This document shows positions 1 through 7,941 of a stretch of DNA of 64,000 bases, piece by piece (within the stretch, counting starts at the first letter, position 1; each line of letters opens with the position of its first letter). The translations under genes were made by a program, and so were the position numbers. Location: positions 62,001-126,000 of the forward strand of contig CAYHEC010000009.1 of the NCBI GenBank assembly GCA_964355675.1, written 5' to 3'. Under the pieces are notes generated by a model. That model was not told the origin of the DNA. It saw only the letters and a list, made by a program, of their open reading frames with translations, and did not search any database. The DNA comes from CAMBDS01 sp964355675. GTDB lineage: Bacteria; Electryoneota; AABM5-125-24; Hatepunaeales; Hatepunaeaceae.

Positions 1-51
1 ACGCCCTCGTCCGCCATTGTACAGGTACGAACCGAGAGCGGACGAGGGCGT
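1..51. repeat. Hairpin, 14-bp perfect inverted repeat
   Basis: Bases 1-14 and 38-51 are exact reverse complements (arm ACGCCCTCGTCCGC) around a 23-nt loop. There is no T-run after it, so it is better described as one of the palindromic repeats scattered through this window than as a terminator. It may continue to the left of the window. Confidence 0.6.
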
Positions 52-66
52 CCGCTTGGCCGAATT

Positions 67-132
67 AATCTGTCACATGGGACATGTGAATCTGTCACAC
101 GGGACATGTGAATCTGTCACACGGGACATGTG
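67..132. repeat. Three tandem copies of a 22-bp hairpin unit
   Basis: Three head-to-tail units occupy 67-88, 89-110 and 111-132. The first differs by one base (T for C). Each contains CACAT/ATGTG-type arms around GGGAC. A decayed fourth half-unit with GAGGGCATGTGACAG follows at about 146-161. The array ends some 35 bp before folB. Periodicity without spacers rules out CRISPR. Confidence 0.75.
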
Positions 133-196
133 ACAGCACTCTAACGAGGGCATGTGACAGCACTTTAAATTCTTAACTCTAAATTCTAAATTCAAA

Positions 197-571
197 ATGG
201 ACTTCCTTCGCCTCAAATCCTTGACTTTCTTTGCTCATCACGGTGTTATGCCGTTTGAACAGGAGATAGGTCAACGCTTTGAAATCGACGTCGAGCTTGC
301 CGGAGATTTCTCCCAAGCCGGTAAATCTGACGACATCACCCAGACCTATAACTACGACCGGATCTACCGGCTGGTCGAGTCAGTCGTGACCGGCAAGTGG
401 TTTAACCTCATCGAAGCATTGGCAGAAGATCTTTGCGCCAAGATTCTCAGCATCTATCCCGATGCGATTGTGACGGTCACTGTTCGAAAGCCTCAAGCCC
501 CGCTTCCCGGTCTTTTTGGCTCAGTAGAGGCTCAGATTACGAGGGGACCGAGAACGGGGAGTGCTGATTAG
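197..571 (+). CDS. folB: Dihydroneopterin aldolase
   Basis: FolB cleaves 7,8-dihydroneopterin to 6-hydroxymethyl-dihydropterin and glycolaldehyde in cytosolic folate synthesis. The 124-aa length is standard. The N-terminal FAHHGV segment, the tyrosine region YNYDRIY, the glutamate helix LIEALAEDL and the catalytic-lysine strand VRKPQAPLPG are all visible. It is followed directly by folK, the next enzyme of the pathway. The start has no Shine-Dalgarno sequence and sits in an AT-rich stretch behind the tandem hairpins, so this may be the first gene of a transcript. Identification is firm. Confidence 0.95.
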   Translation: MDFLRLKSLTFFAHHGVMPFEQEIGQRFEIDVELAGDFSQAGKSDDITQTYNYDRIYRLVESVVTGKWFNLIEALAEDLCAKILSIYPDAIVTVTVRKPQAPLPGLFGSVEAQITRGPRTGSAD

Positions 572-572
572 A

Positions 573-1088
573 ATGTGGGGCACTCAAGCCAATGTATATC
601 TTGGGCTTGGTTCCAATCTCGGTGACAGGCTAAAGCATATTCAGTTTGGAATCGATAGTCTTTCCCGCGAACCGGGACAAAAGGTTTGTAAGTGTAGTAG
701 CGTTTATGAGACAACACCTTGGGGTGTGACCGATCAACCGTTATATTTGAACGCGGCAGTTCTTATCGAATCGAGATCCTTTCCTATGGACCTGCTGAGA
801 ATCGTAAAGCGAATCGAAAAATCTGCCGGAAGAACCGTGCGAGATAAACCTTGGGCTGAACGGGAATTAGACATCGACATACTTATTTTCGCTGGTGTGA
901 TGATGTCAACCAAAAAACTCAGATTACCGCATGCGAGATTGCTTGAGCGCCGGTTTGCATTGCGTCCACTTGCCGATCTCGATGCCGACTTGCTTATTCC
1001 TTCGACTCAACTGTCGGTTGGACAAGCGCTAGCCAATTGCCAGGATCACGGAGAAGTTAATCTCTATCACAAGGCTTTGAAAATATGA
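573..1088 (+). CDS. folK: 2-amino-4-hydroxy-6-hydroxymethyldihydropteridine pyrophosphokinase
   Basis: FolK transfers pyrophosphate from ATP to 6-hydroxymethyl-dihydropterin, the step after FolB. The family start YLGLGSNLGD, the signature ERELDIDILIF that binds magnesium and pterin, and the late LPHARLLERRF block are present. I chose ATG 573 (171 aa) because GGGGAG lies 11 nt upstream. A GTG at 561 would add four residues and overlap folB. The end overlaps the next gene by 4 nt (ATGA), which implies translational coupling. Confidence 0.94.
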   Translation: MWGTQANVYLGLGSNLGDRLKHIQFGIDSLSREPGQKVCKCSSVYETTPWGVTDQPLYLNAAVLIESRSFPMDLLRIVKRIEKSAGRTVRDKPWAERELDIDILIFAGVMMSTKKLRLPHARLLERRFALRPLADLDADLLIPSTQLSVGQALANCQDHGEVNLYHKALKI

Positions 1089-1726
1089 GCCTGAAATCAG
1101 GTTGTTACATCGCGATCGAGGGTTCGATCGGGGTGGGGAAGTCATCGCTGGCGAAATTGCTGGCAAAAGAGCTTGAGGCGGATATCATCCTCGAGGAGCC
1201 AGCCTCCAATCCATTCCTCGCTGATTTCTACAGGGATCCAGCACGGTGGGCTCTTCAAACGCAGTTGACGTATCTACTTCAGCGTCATCGGCAACTTGCC
1301 GGACTGTCACAGTTGGATATGTTTCGTAAGCGGGTTGTTTCAGATTACCTTTTCGATAAGGACAGAATGTTCGCTTCATTGAATTTGCAGGAGCGTGATC
1401 TGAACCTATACCTCACACTTGCCAATGCATTAGCGATTGATATTCCCGCACCCGATTTGGTCGTCTATCTCCAGTCGCCGATCGAACGACAGTTGACAAA
1501 TTTACGCATACGAGATATTCCCTACGAGCGGCAGATTACCATAGAATATCTGCAATCTGTCACAGAAGCTTATAATAATTTCTTCATCCATTGGACTCGT
1601 TCGCCTCTTTTGATTATCAACACAAGTCGTATTGATTTTGTTAATAACAGCGAACAGAGAAGACGTTTAATTGATCTAATCATGGACTTTCCACCCAGTA
1701 CGACATACTTCAATCCGGAGGCTTGA
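1085..1726 (+). CDS. Deoxynucleoside kinase (dAdo/dGuo kinase family)
   Basis: It phosphorylates a deoxynucleoside with ATP in nucleotide salvage. The P-loop GSIGVGKSS is near the N-terminus. EEPASNPFL (glutamate that contacts the sugar), the DKDRMF segment matching the DRS/ERS motif, and an arginine-rich lid NLRIRDIPYER follow in order. The 213 residues fit the bacterial deoxyadenosine/deoxyguanosine kinase branch. Base preference cannot be read from sequence alone. ATGA overlap with folK is common in FCB-type genomes, where this kinase often follows folK. Confidence 0.88.
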   Translation: MSLKSGCYIAIEGSIGVGKSSLAKLLAKELEADIILEEPASNPFLADFYRDPARWALQTQLTYLLQRHRQLAGLSQLDMFRKRVVSDYLFDKDRMFASLNLQERDLNLYLTLANALAIDIPAPDLVVYLQSPIERQLTNLRIRDIPYERQITIEYLQSVTEAYNNFFIHWTRSPLLIINTSRIDFVNNSEQRRRLIDLIMDFPPSTTYFNPEA

Positions 1727-1727
1727 C

Positions 1728-1931
1728 TTGATTAGGATAATAGTGTTAGCTTTACTGTTTGGATTGTTTTATCGTATAATCAAAACAATGATCAGGAGTT
1801 GGAGTCAGCCTGCCAGATCGGAAGAGAAATCAACAGGATCCAAAAAACCAAACTTAAACAATCTCGATATCGAAGAGGCAGATTTCGAAGAGATAAATCG
1901 GGATAGCAATTCTAAGAGGAGTTCACAATGA
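1728..1931 (+). CDS. Small single-pass membrane protein, unknown function
   Basis: This 67-aa product has one hydrophobic helix at residues 2-17 (IRIIVLALLFGLFYRI), a basic stretch, and an acidic tail with IEEADFEEI. I do not recognise a characterised family. The layout resembles short N-anchored proteins found next to folK/kinase genes in FCB bacteria. The TTG start is supported by GGAGG six nt upstream, inside the end of the kinase gene. The stop overlaps the ridA ATG (ATGA). It is probably a real gene of unknown role. Confidence 0.65.
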   Translation: MIRIIVLALLFGLFYRIIKTMIRSWSQPARSEEKSTGSKKPNLNNLDIEEADFEEINRDSNSKRSSQ

Positions 1932-2311
1932 AGAACATCGTTGAAACGAACAAAGCCCCGGCGGCAATCGGGCCATACAGCCAGGGTATAATTTATGATG
2001 GAAAATTGATATTTGTTGCCGGACAGCTCGGCATCGAACCTGAAACGGGATTGTTAATTTATGGTGGAGTCGAAGCTGAGACTGAACAGGCGATGAAGAA
2101 TATCGGTGCGATTCTCGACAGAGGTTTGTCTCACTTTGATAAAATTTTAAAGACGACGATATTCCTTACCGATATGAAGAATTTCGCCGCTGTCAACGAA
2201 ATTTATGCTCGATACTTTACCGACAAACCACCCGCCCGCAGCACCGTTCAGGTCTCGGCACTGCCCAAGGGAGCTCTTGTGGAAATTGATTGTATCGCAT
2301 CGGCGTTGTAA
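1928..2311 (+). CDS. ridA: RidA family enamine/imine deaminase
   Basis: RidA hydrolyses reactive 2-aminoacrylate and related enamines to keto acids and ammonia, protecting PLP enzymes. GPYSQGI, FVAGQLGI and the C-terminal signature PPARSTVQV...LPKGALVEI with the conserved arginine and glutamate are present. The 127-aa length is typical of the homotrimeric family. AGGAG precedes the ATG. The gene is coupled to the small membrane protein upstream. Confidence 0.93.
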   Translation: MKNIVETNKAPAAIGPYSQGIIYDGKLIFVAGQLGIEPETGLLIYGGVEAETEQAMKNIGAILDRGLSHFDKILKTTIFLTDMKNFAAVNEIYARYFTDKPPARSTVQVSALPKGALVEIDCIASAL

Positions 2312-2745
2312 TATTATTCGCATTGTTAGTTTCTCTGCAAACCGCACGCGCTGACTCAACCGGGTTTTCTGCTACTGAGTGGAGACCTTCACCGGGAGGG
2401 GCGGCTCTGCGGTCGCTTGTCTTGCCGGGTTGGGGACAATCCTATAACCGGCGTCCACTTAAAGCAGTGATCGTCGGGACGGTTGAAGAAGGGTTGATTT
2501 TTGGCATTGTAAGGGAGCATCAACTTTTTAGAGATTCTCGTCGATTTAACGACGATCCTGCCGCATCGCTTTACAAAGATCAACGCAACAGGCTCGTTTG
2601 GATTCTGGCAGGCTGGTTGATTTACTCTTCAGTCGATGCCTATGTCGATGCACATCTTTACAATTTTGATGTGTCGGATCAACTTTCAGCTGGAATACTG
2701 ACTTCGGGAGAGGTCAGTATTCAGTTAGGGTGGTTGTGGCGATAA
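2290..2745 (+). CDS. DUF5683-like exported protein
   Basis: This 151-aa product has a Sec signal peptide (hydrophobic residues 5-16, likely cleavage after ARA) and then the segment SLVLPGWGQSYNRRPLKA, the hallmark of DUF5683 proteins. A second hydrophobic stretch (WILAGWLIYSSVDAYVDAH) suggests membrane association. The function of this family is unknown, but members are widespread in FCB bacteria. The TTG start overlaps the end of ridA by 22 nt. The start is less certain than the frame. Confidence 0.7.
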   Translation: MYRIGVVILFALLVSLQTARADSTGFSATEWRPSPGGAALRSLVLPGWGQSYNRRPLKAVIVGTVEEGLIFGIVREHQLFRDSRRFNDDPAASLYKDQRNRLVWILAGWLIYSSVDAYVDAHLYNFDVSDQLSAGILTSGEVSIQLGWLWR

Positions 2746-2798
2746 TTCAGTGATCAGTCCCGAAGTTCAAATAACTTCCTTCCCGTAAAAATGGTAAG

Positions 2799-4220
2799 AT
2801 GATAGAAAATTTCCGTGATAGCGATGCTGTTCGGCCTAACTGCGCAGTAGTAGGCGTCTGGGGTTTGCCAGCCGCCGCAAATATTGCTTACCTTGGGCTA
2901 TATGCCTTGCAACATAGAGGTCAGGAAGCCGCTGGAATCGTCTCGACGAACGGCGATCTTCTTTTCCGCCACGCCGCCAAAGGTCTGGTAGCAGACGCCT
3001 TCCGCGATAAGGATCTTTTGAATAGCCTTGAGGGTGGCGCGGCAATCGGGCATAACCGCTACTCAACTACCGGCCCATCCTCTGAGCAGAATGTACAACC
3101 ACTGCTTGTCGAGGACAGATCCGGAGCGGTCGCTATGGCTCATAACGGGAATTTAGTTAATTATCTCCCGCTTAGAAAGTTCCTCGAAGAAGAGGGATCT
3201 TTGTTTCGTACTACGAGTGACAGCGAACTGATACTTCAGCTCGCGGCAAGATCGCACGCACAGACATTTCTTGATCGGTTCCTTGAAGCGCTTCGGATGG
3301 TCAAGGGGGCATTTTCGTTGACGCTGTTAACTCGATCCTGCCTGATAGCGGCTCGCGATCCAAACGGTTTCAGACCGCTATGTCTTGGGAAAAAGGATGG
3401 CGGATGGGTCGTCGCGTCGGAATCGTGCGCTCTCGATCTTATTGGCGCGACCTACATGCGGGATGTTGAGCCGGGTGAAGTTATTGTTTTCGACCGGGAT
3501 GGTTTGAGGAATTTTCACTTCACTCCACCGAATATTCCAACTCATTGTATTTTTGAATTTGTCTATTTTTCCCGTCCAGACAGCCGGGTTTTCGGAGACA
3601 ATGTCGATAAGACGCGCCGACGGCTTGGACACATTCTCGCGAAGTATCATCCGGCTCCACCAGACGTTGATTACGTTATGTCAGTTCCTGACTCATCTAA
3701 CACAGCCGCTTTGGGATATTCGCGCGAGTCTGGCTTGCCATTCGAAATTGCCCTCATCAGAAATCACTATGTGGGCAGGACGTTTATCGAGCCTGAACAG
3801 AAGCTTCGCGACTTCGGCGTCAAAGTTAAATTCAATCCGGTTATGGGCGTTCTTAAAGGCAAAAAGGTGGTCTTAGTTGATGACTCTATCGTCCGTGGCA
3901 CAACGCTGAAGAAACTCGTTGGGCACATTCGCGAAGCGGGAGCCATCGAAGTTCATGTTCGCATCAGCTCGCCACCGGTTCGACATCCCTGCTATTATGG
4001 AATGGACTTTCCCTCCAAAGAACAGCTTGCCGCTAATGAAATGAGGATCGAGGAGATTAAGGCTTATATTGCGGCGGATTCGTTGGAATATCTAAGTGTT
4101 GAGGAGCTTGTCAGCGGAGTTCCGCACGAAAACAATCAAGGGTACTGTACTGCTTGCTTTACCGGCAAGTATCCGATTTATAATGGAGAAGATGAAGGAA
4201 CGATCAAGCTTGGCTGTTGA
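2799..4220 (+). CDS. purF: Amidophosphoribosyltransferase
   Basis: PurF makes 5-phosphoribosylamine from PRPP and glutamine, the first step of purine synthesis. A 14-residue propeptide precedes the nucleophile Cys15 (PNCAVVGVWG). The Ntn-hydrolase half includes GLYALQHRGQEAAGI, and the PRPP site is VVLVDDSIVRGTT. Four cysteines at the positions used for a 4Fe-4S cluster in the Bacillus-type enzyme are present (THCIFE, HPCYYG, GYCTACF), so this is the oxygen-sensitive, self-processing class. The 473-aa length is normal. It has no other pur genes beside it and overlaps the prenyltransferase gene. Confidence 0.96.
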   Translation: MIENFRDSDAVRPNCAVVGVWGLPAAANIAYLGLYALQHRGQEAAGIVSTNGDLLFRHAAKGLVADAFRDKDLLNSLEGGAAIGHNRYSTTGPSSEQNVQPLLVEDRSGAVAMAHNGNLVNYLPLRKFLEEEGSLFRTTSDSELILQLAARSHAQTFLDRFLEALRMVKGAFSLTLLTRSCLIAARDPNGFRPLCLGKKDGGWVVASESCALDLIGATYMRDVEPGEVIVFDRDGLRNFHFTPPNIPTHCIFEFVYFSRPDSRVFGDNVDKTRRRLGHILAKYHPAPPDVDYVMSVPDSSNTAALGYSRESGLPFEIALIRNHYVGRTFIEPEQKLRDFGVKVKFNPVMGVLKGKKVVLVDDSIVRGTTLKKLVGHIREAGAIEVHVRISSPPVRHPCYYGMDFPSKEQLAANEMRIEEIKAYIAADSLEYLSVEELVSGVPHENNQGYCTACFTGKYPIYNGEDEGTIKLGC

Positions 4221-5175
4221 AAGAGAAAAACGAGAAAGTGTCGCCCGTCTTTTCGATTGGCTCTTCATGCTCCGGCCGACACTGATATTTCCGCTTTGGA
4301 CGATGCTACTGTCGGGTCATAGGCTGGTGGAAGCTCCCGATCAGATCGGGACATTCCGGTGGACTATCCTGTCGGTCGCGATGACGTCGCTATTCGGTTT
4401 GGTCTATCTTCTGAACCAGATGCGGGATCGGGAAGGTGACCGACGGAATGGAAAGTCACTGTTGATCTCTCACGACCTTGTGAGTAGGTCAACTCAAATT
4501 GCCATGGGTATTCTTTTGGGAATAATCGCCCCGGCGGCGCTTGTAATTTCTGGCTTTGGACATCTGGGACTTTGGATGATTGCGACGTTTGCAGTCGCGG
4601 GGGTGCTTTATAATTACACGCCTATTGCTTTGGAGAGAACGCCCTTTGGCGGAATAATTTCAGGAGCAATCGGTGGCTGGCTACTTTTTAAACTGGGTGA
4701 ATTGATCGCTGGTTCGGCGGTTGGAATTCTGATCGAGCTTCCCTATGTTCTGGCTTTTTCAGCTGGTTGCGTATTGACGTCACTCCCTGATTTAGAGGGG
4801 GATAGGGAGACCGGAAAGAGAAGCTTTGCGGTTGCATTTGGCGAAAGGAATACGACGATTCTTGCTGGAATTATGATCTATATGTCAGCCATTCTTAGCG
4901 CCTGGGCTACCGACTGGGTTATGATCATACCTGCTACGGGTTGTTCGGTATTGATCACTCTTGCGTTATTCAGACGAAAATATAAATTAGCAGTAGCGGG
5001 GAATAAGGCGGCAATCTTTTTGTTAGCTACGGGAATAGCTCTCTCTTATCCCATATTTCTTTTTGCCATGCTGATATATCTCCCTATTGCGAGATGGTAC
5101 CATCGACACCGGTTTGGGCTGGACTATCCCAATTTTCGTGCCGAATATGCCAAAGAATCTCCCGCATCTCGCTGA
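4183..5175 (+). CDS. UbiA-family polyprenyl transferase
   Basis: An integral-membrane prenyltransferase of about 330 aa with many hydrophobic helices. Both Asp-rich motifs are intact: N78-D82-D86 and D203-D207, which bind the prenyl diphosphate through magnesium. The acceptor is not deducible. Candidates are geranylgeranylglyceryl phosphate (archaeal-type lipid), a quinone ring, or a chlorin. The following geranylgeranyl reductases favour a C20-type substrate. I take ATG 4183 (or 4192) because longer upstream frame lies inside purF. Overlap with purF is about 38 nt. Confidence 0.85.
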   Translation: MEKMKERSSLAVEREKRESVARLFDWLFMLRPTLIFPLWTMLLSGHRLVEAPDQIGTFRWTILSVAMTSLFGLVYLLNQMRDREGDRRNGKSLLISHDLVSRSTQIAMGILLGIIAPAALVISGFGHLGLWMIATFAVAGVLYNYTPIALERTPFGGIISGAIGGWLLFKLGELIAGSAVGILIELPYVLAFSAGCVLTSLPDLEGDRETGKRSFAVAFGERNTTILAGIMIYMSAILSAWATDWVMIIPATGCSVLITLALFRRKYKLAVAGNKAAIFLLATGIALSYPIFLFAMLIYLPIARWYHRHRFGLDYPNFRAEYAKESPASR

Positions 5176-5184
5176 ATTCAACTA

Positions 5185-6369
5185 ATGAAAAATGATCGCT
5201 ACGACGTCATAGTCGTTGGAGCAGGACCTGCCGGATCAATGGCGGCAAGAGAAGCGGCAAAAGCTGGCGCTCGAACATTAATGTTAGAGAGGGATCCTGT
5301 TATTGGAACGCCGGTGCGATGCGGCGAAGCTACAGCTTTGAATGGATTGAAAGAATTCATTCCGATTCAAGATAGATGGATCGCCGCGGTAGTCGATCAT
5401 GGTTACATCTATGTACCTTCCGGGGAGCGGGTCGAATTGGTAGGGAAAGATGACCCCGGTGTTGTTTTAGAACGGAATCTGTTCGACAGATATCTGGCAG
5501 AACTTGCGGCTGAAGCCGGTTGTGAGATCATTACTCGCGCCGACGTCGATGGACTGCTTCAGCAGGGCGACAGGATCACCGGTGTTTGTTATAATCGATT
5601 TGGCGTTCACACTGAAGTAGAAGCCGCGGTAGTTATTGGGGCTGATGGGGTTGATTCTCGCGTCGGTCGCTGGGCAGGAATAAACACCCAGTTAGCGCTT
5701 AGAGACCTGGCTCCAACTTACCAATTTATTGTCTCGGGGGTCGATTTTGATCCGACGAGCGGCGAAATCTATGTCGGATCGCAAATCGGTATTGGCGGGT
5801 ATGTCTGGATATTTCCTAAAAACCGCACCACAGTTCTGGTCGGAATTGGCTTTTCGGGAATCGATAACGACCAGGGAACCGCGTATCAAAGATTGACGTC
5901 TTTTCTATCCCGTCGTTTTCCAAAAGCTTCGATTGTCGGCGAAATGGCGGGTGGAGTTCCCGGAGCGCCACCGATCAAAAAACCGGTCAGAAACGGATTA
6001 ATCCTCGCCGGAGATGCGGCGCGTCATTGCAATCCGATCACTGGAGGTGGCATTCTTTCAGCTATGACAGCCGGATTTCACGCCGGGCAGACTGCCGCAC
6101 TGGCGATAAGTGAAGGTGATGTTTCTGCCAAAAGATTGCTCCGTTATTGTGACCAAATCGAGAAGAAAATCGATATCCCGCACCGTCGGGCTTACAGCAT
6201 CCGTCGGACGCTGATCGGATTAACCGACGAAACCCTCAACGCCGCCGCTAAAGAGATCAATCAAATTAAACCTGAGGAAAGAACACTCGCGATGATTCTT
6301 TTCAAAATTCTGAAGAATCATCCGGGTGTTTTTCTGAATGCTTTCAAATCAATATTTACGGAATTATAA
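5185..6369 (+). CDS. Geranylgeranyl reductase family flavoprotein (copy 1)
   Basis: This is an FAD enzyme that saturates isoprenoid double bonds. The dinucleotide fold is at residues 6-17 (GAGPAG at 12-17), and the family motif PVRCGE is at 43-48. A YVWIFPK stretch and the second FAD motif LAGDAARHCNPITGGG follow. The 394-aa length matches archaeal GGR. It shares long conserved blocks with the gene at 6712. Substrates could be archaeal-type lipid chains, quinone tails or chlorophyll phytyl chains. Neighbouring UbiA and CDP-alcohol transferase genes suggest lipids. It starts 9 nt after the UbiA stop. Confidence 0.88.
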   Translation: MKNDRYDVIVVGAGPAGSMAAREAAKAGARTLMLERDPVIGTPVRCGEATALNGLKEFIPIQDRWIAAVVDHGYIYVPSGERVELVGKDDPGVVLERNLFDRYLAELAAEAGCEIITRADVDGLLQQGDRITGVCYNRFGVHTEVEAAVVIGADGVDSRVGRWAGINTQLALRDLAPTYQFIVSGVDFDPTSGEIYVGSQIGIGGYVWIFPKNRTTVLVGIGFSGIDNDQGTAYQRLTSFLSRRFPKASIVGEMAGGVPGAPPIKKPVRNGLILAGDAARHCNPITGGGILSAMTAGFHAGQTAALAISEGDVSAKRLLRYCDQIEKKIDIPHRRAYSIRRTLIGLTDETLNAAAKEINQIKPEERTLAMILFKILKNHPGVFLNAFKSIFTEL

Positions 6370-6381
6370 GTTATCCACGCT

Positions 6382-6401
6382 GTCAGACGCCCCCGTCTGA
6401 C
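6382..6401. repeat. Hairpin with GCCCCC loop
   Basis: GTCAGAC (6382-6388), a GCCCCC loop and GTCTGAC (6395-6401) make a perfect 7-bp stem in the 134-bp gap between the first reductase and ferredoxin. The same stem/loop design recurs at 46088-46161. There is no T-run, so this is a repeat rather than a clear terminator. Confidence 0.55.
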
Positions 6402-6503
6402 GCCGTCTGTTATTAATATCTTGACTGCCATGTGATGTCACGTGACACCACTCCAAAATTATAACTCCCGAAGTTCGAGTATCTTTCATAAATATATTTA
6501 ATA

Positions 6504-6779
6504 ATGAGTAAAATAAAAGCCAGACTCGACATCACCGCAGACCTGCCCATTTTGGTCAATCCGAGACTTTGCGACCAATGTGGAGCCTGTGTTGGTATCT
6601 GTCCGGCAGACTGCATCACTCTCGATGAATACACGTTGACAGTTATTGGACCCGATTGTATCAAGTGCGGGTTCTGTATTCCGGCTTGTCCAGTTGAGGC
6701 TCTTTCCTGGAATGAAGCAGGAGTTCGAACATCCAACAGCAACGACAAATCAAGCGGTTCTGGCAGTGCTGGCAGATAA
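6504..6779 (+). CDS. 2[4Fe-4S] ferredoxin
   Basis: A 91-aa dicluster ferredoxin. Cluster I cysteines are C23, C26, C29 and C33, and cluster II cysteines are C52, C55, C58 and C62, each set followed by proline. An extra Cys37 lies between them. Lodged between two geranylgeranyl reductase genes and overlapping the second, it is the obvious electron donor for them. In Methanosarcina a ferredoxin is known to support GGR-dependent full saturation of lipids. The first ~20 residues form an extension before the clusters. Confidence 0.9.
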   Translation: MSKIKARLDITADLPILVNPRLCDQCGACVGICPADCITLDEYTLTVIGPDCIKCGFCIPACPVEALSWNEAGVRTSNSNDKSSGSGSAGR

Positions 6780-7941
6780 TTACGATGTAGTAGTTGTCGG
6801 CGCCGGGCCTGCCGGTTCTCTGGCGGCGCGTACTGCGGCGCAAAACGGAGCCCGAACCTTACTCCTCGAGCGGGATGCGGTAATTGGGACGCCGGTTCGT
6901 TGTGGGGAAGCCATCGCGGCTCGCAACCTGACGAGATTCGTCGAAATAGACTCTCGCTGGGTAGCGGCTGTTGTCGATGGAGCTGTCCTTTACGCCCCCA
7001 ACGGCAAAGGCGTCCCCATCGTGTCACCCGATACGACCGGGATCATCCTCGAACGCTGTATATTCGACCGCTATCTTGCCGAAACAGCCGCCTCGGCCGG
7101 TGCGACGATTCAATCCAGATGCGATGTTACAGGATTGGTTATGGAAGAAAAACAGGTGACCGGTGTTTTCTATGAGCGCTTCGGGAAGAGGCATCGGGTG
7201 GGGTGTAAAGTAGTTATTGCCGCCGATGGAATCGATTCACGAGTAGGGCGCTGGGCGGGCATTCATACAAATATTCGCGCCGCAGATTTAGAAAGCGCCT
7301 ATCAGTTTTATCTGGCGGGTATCGAATACGACCATCGATATTGTCACTTTTATTTTGGTCAGGACGTTGCGCTTGGAGGCTATGTTTGGGTGTTCCCCAA
7401 AAGCCCGACCGTAGCCGCGGTCGGGATCGGAGTCTGTGTACAGGACAACGTGGCAGGCACTGCCTACAAGAGGTTAAAAAGCTTCATCGATGATCATTTC
7501 CCCAAAGCGGCAATCGTTGGTGAAATGGCGGGAGGCGTTCCTGTCTCGCGGCCGATCAAGGTTCCTTACGGCAATGGAATTCTTCTTGCCGGAGACTCCG
7601 CCCGTCATTGCAATCCTCTGACCGGAGGTGGCATCGCGACGGCGATGATGGCAGGGTATCAGGCAGGCTTGACCGCCGCTGAAGTGACGAAAATGGGTGA
7701 TGCGTCGGCAAAAGCGCTCTCTGTTTACGTCGATAGGATTCAGGACGATGTAGTACGTCCCAATACAAGAGCGTACCGTTTAAAGGATGGCGTGGCGAAT
7801 CTCTCGGATGACATGTTGAACCGGACGGCAGACGAATTGCTCGCTTTAGCGCCAGAGGATCGAACCCTGAAACGAGCATTTCTTATTGGTCTGATGAATC
7901 AGCCTTCGTTGTTATTAGACATTATCAGGGCGTTTGTTTAA
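6712..7941 (+). CDS. Geranylgeranyl reductase family flavoprotein (copy 2)
   Basis: A second GGR-type flavoprotein, clearly paralogous to the one at 5185. It has GAGPAG, TPVRCGEAIA, GGYVWVFPK and LLAGDSARHCNPLTGGG in the same order. Two starts are plausible. ATG 6712 gives 409 aa and a 68-nt overlap with ferredoxin. GTG 6766 gives 391 aa, aligns exactly with the start of copy 1 and leaves a 14-nt overlap. Two reductases may act on different double bonds or substrates. That is inference. Confidence 0.87.
   Translation: MKQEFEHPTATTNQAVLAVLADNYDVVVVGAGPAGSLAARTAAQNGARTLLLERDAVIGTPVRCGEAIAARNLTRFVEIDSRWVAAVVDGAVLYAPNGKGVPIVSPDTTGIILERCIFDRYLAETAASAGATIQSRCDVTGLVMEEKQVTGVFYERFGKRHRVGCKVVIAADGIDSRVGRWAGIHTNIRAADLESAYQFYLAGIEYDHRYCHFYFGQDVALGGYVWVFPKSPTVAAVGIGVCVQDNVAGTAYKRLKSFIDDHFPKAAIVGEMAGGVPVSRPIKVPYGNGILLAGDSARHCNPLTGGGIATAMMAGYQAGLTAAEVTKMGDASAKALSVYVDRIQDDVVRPNTRAYRLKDGVANLSDDMLNRTADELLALAPEDRTLKRAFLIGLMNQPSLLLDIIRAFV

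Noticed and set aside
67..132. CRISPR array
   Set aside because: The 22-bp units are directly adjacent with no spacers, and no cas genes are present.
6421..6465. Promoter before ferredoxin (TTGACT and TATAAC)
   Set aside because: The boxes are 33 bp apart, too far for a sigma70 promoter.
7556..7879. Minus-strand frame inside the second reductase
   Set aside because: No domain, no ribosome site, and fully covered by a well-supported gene.
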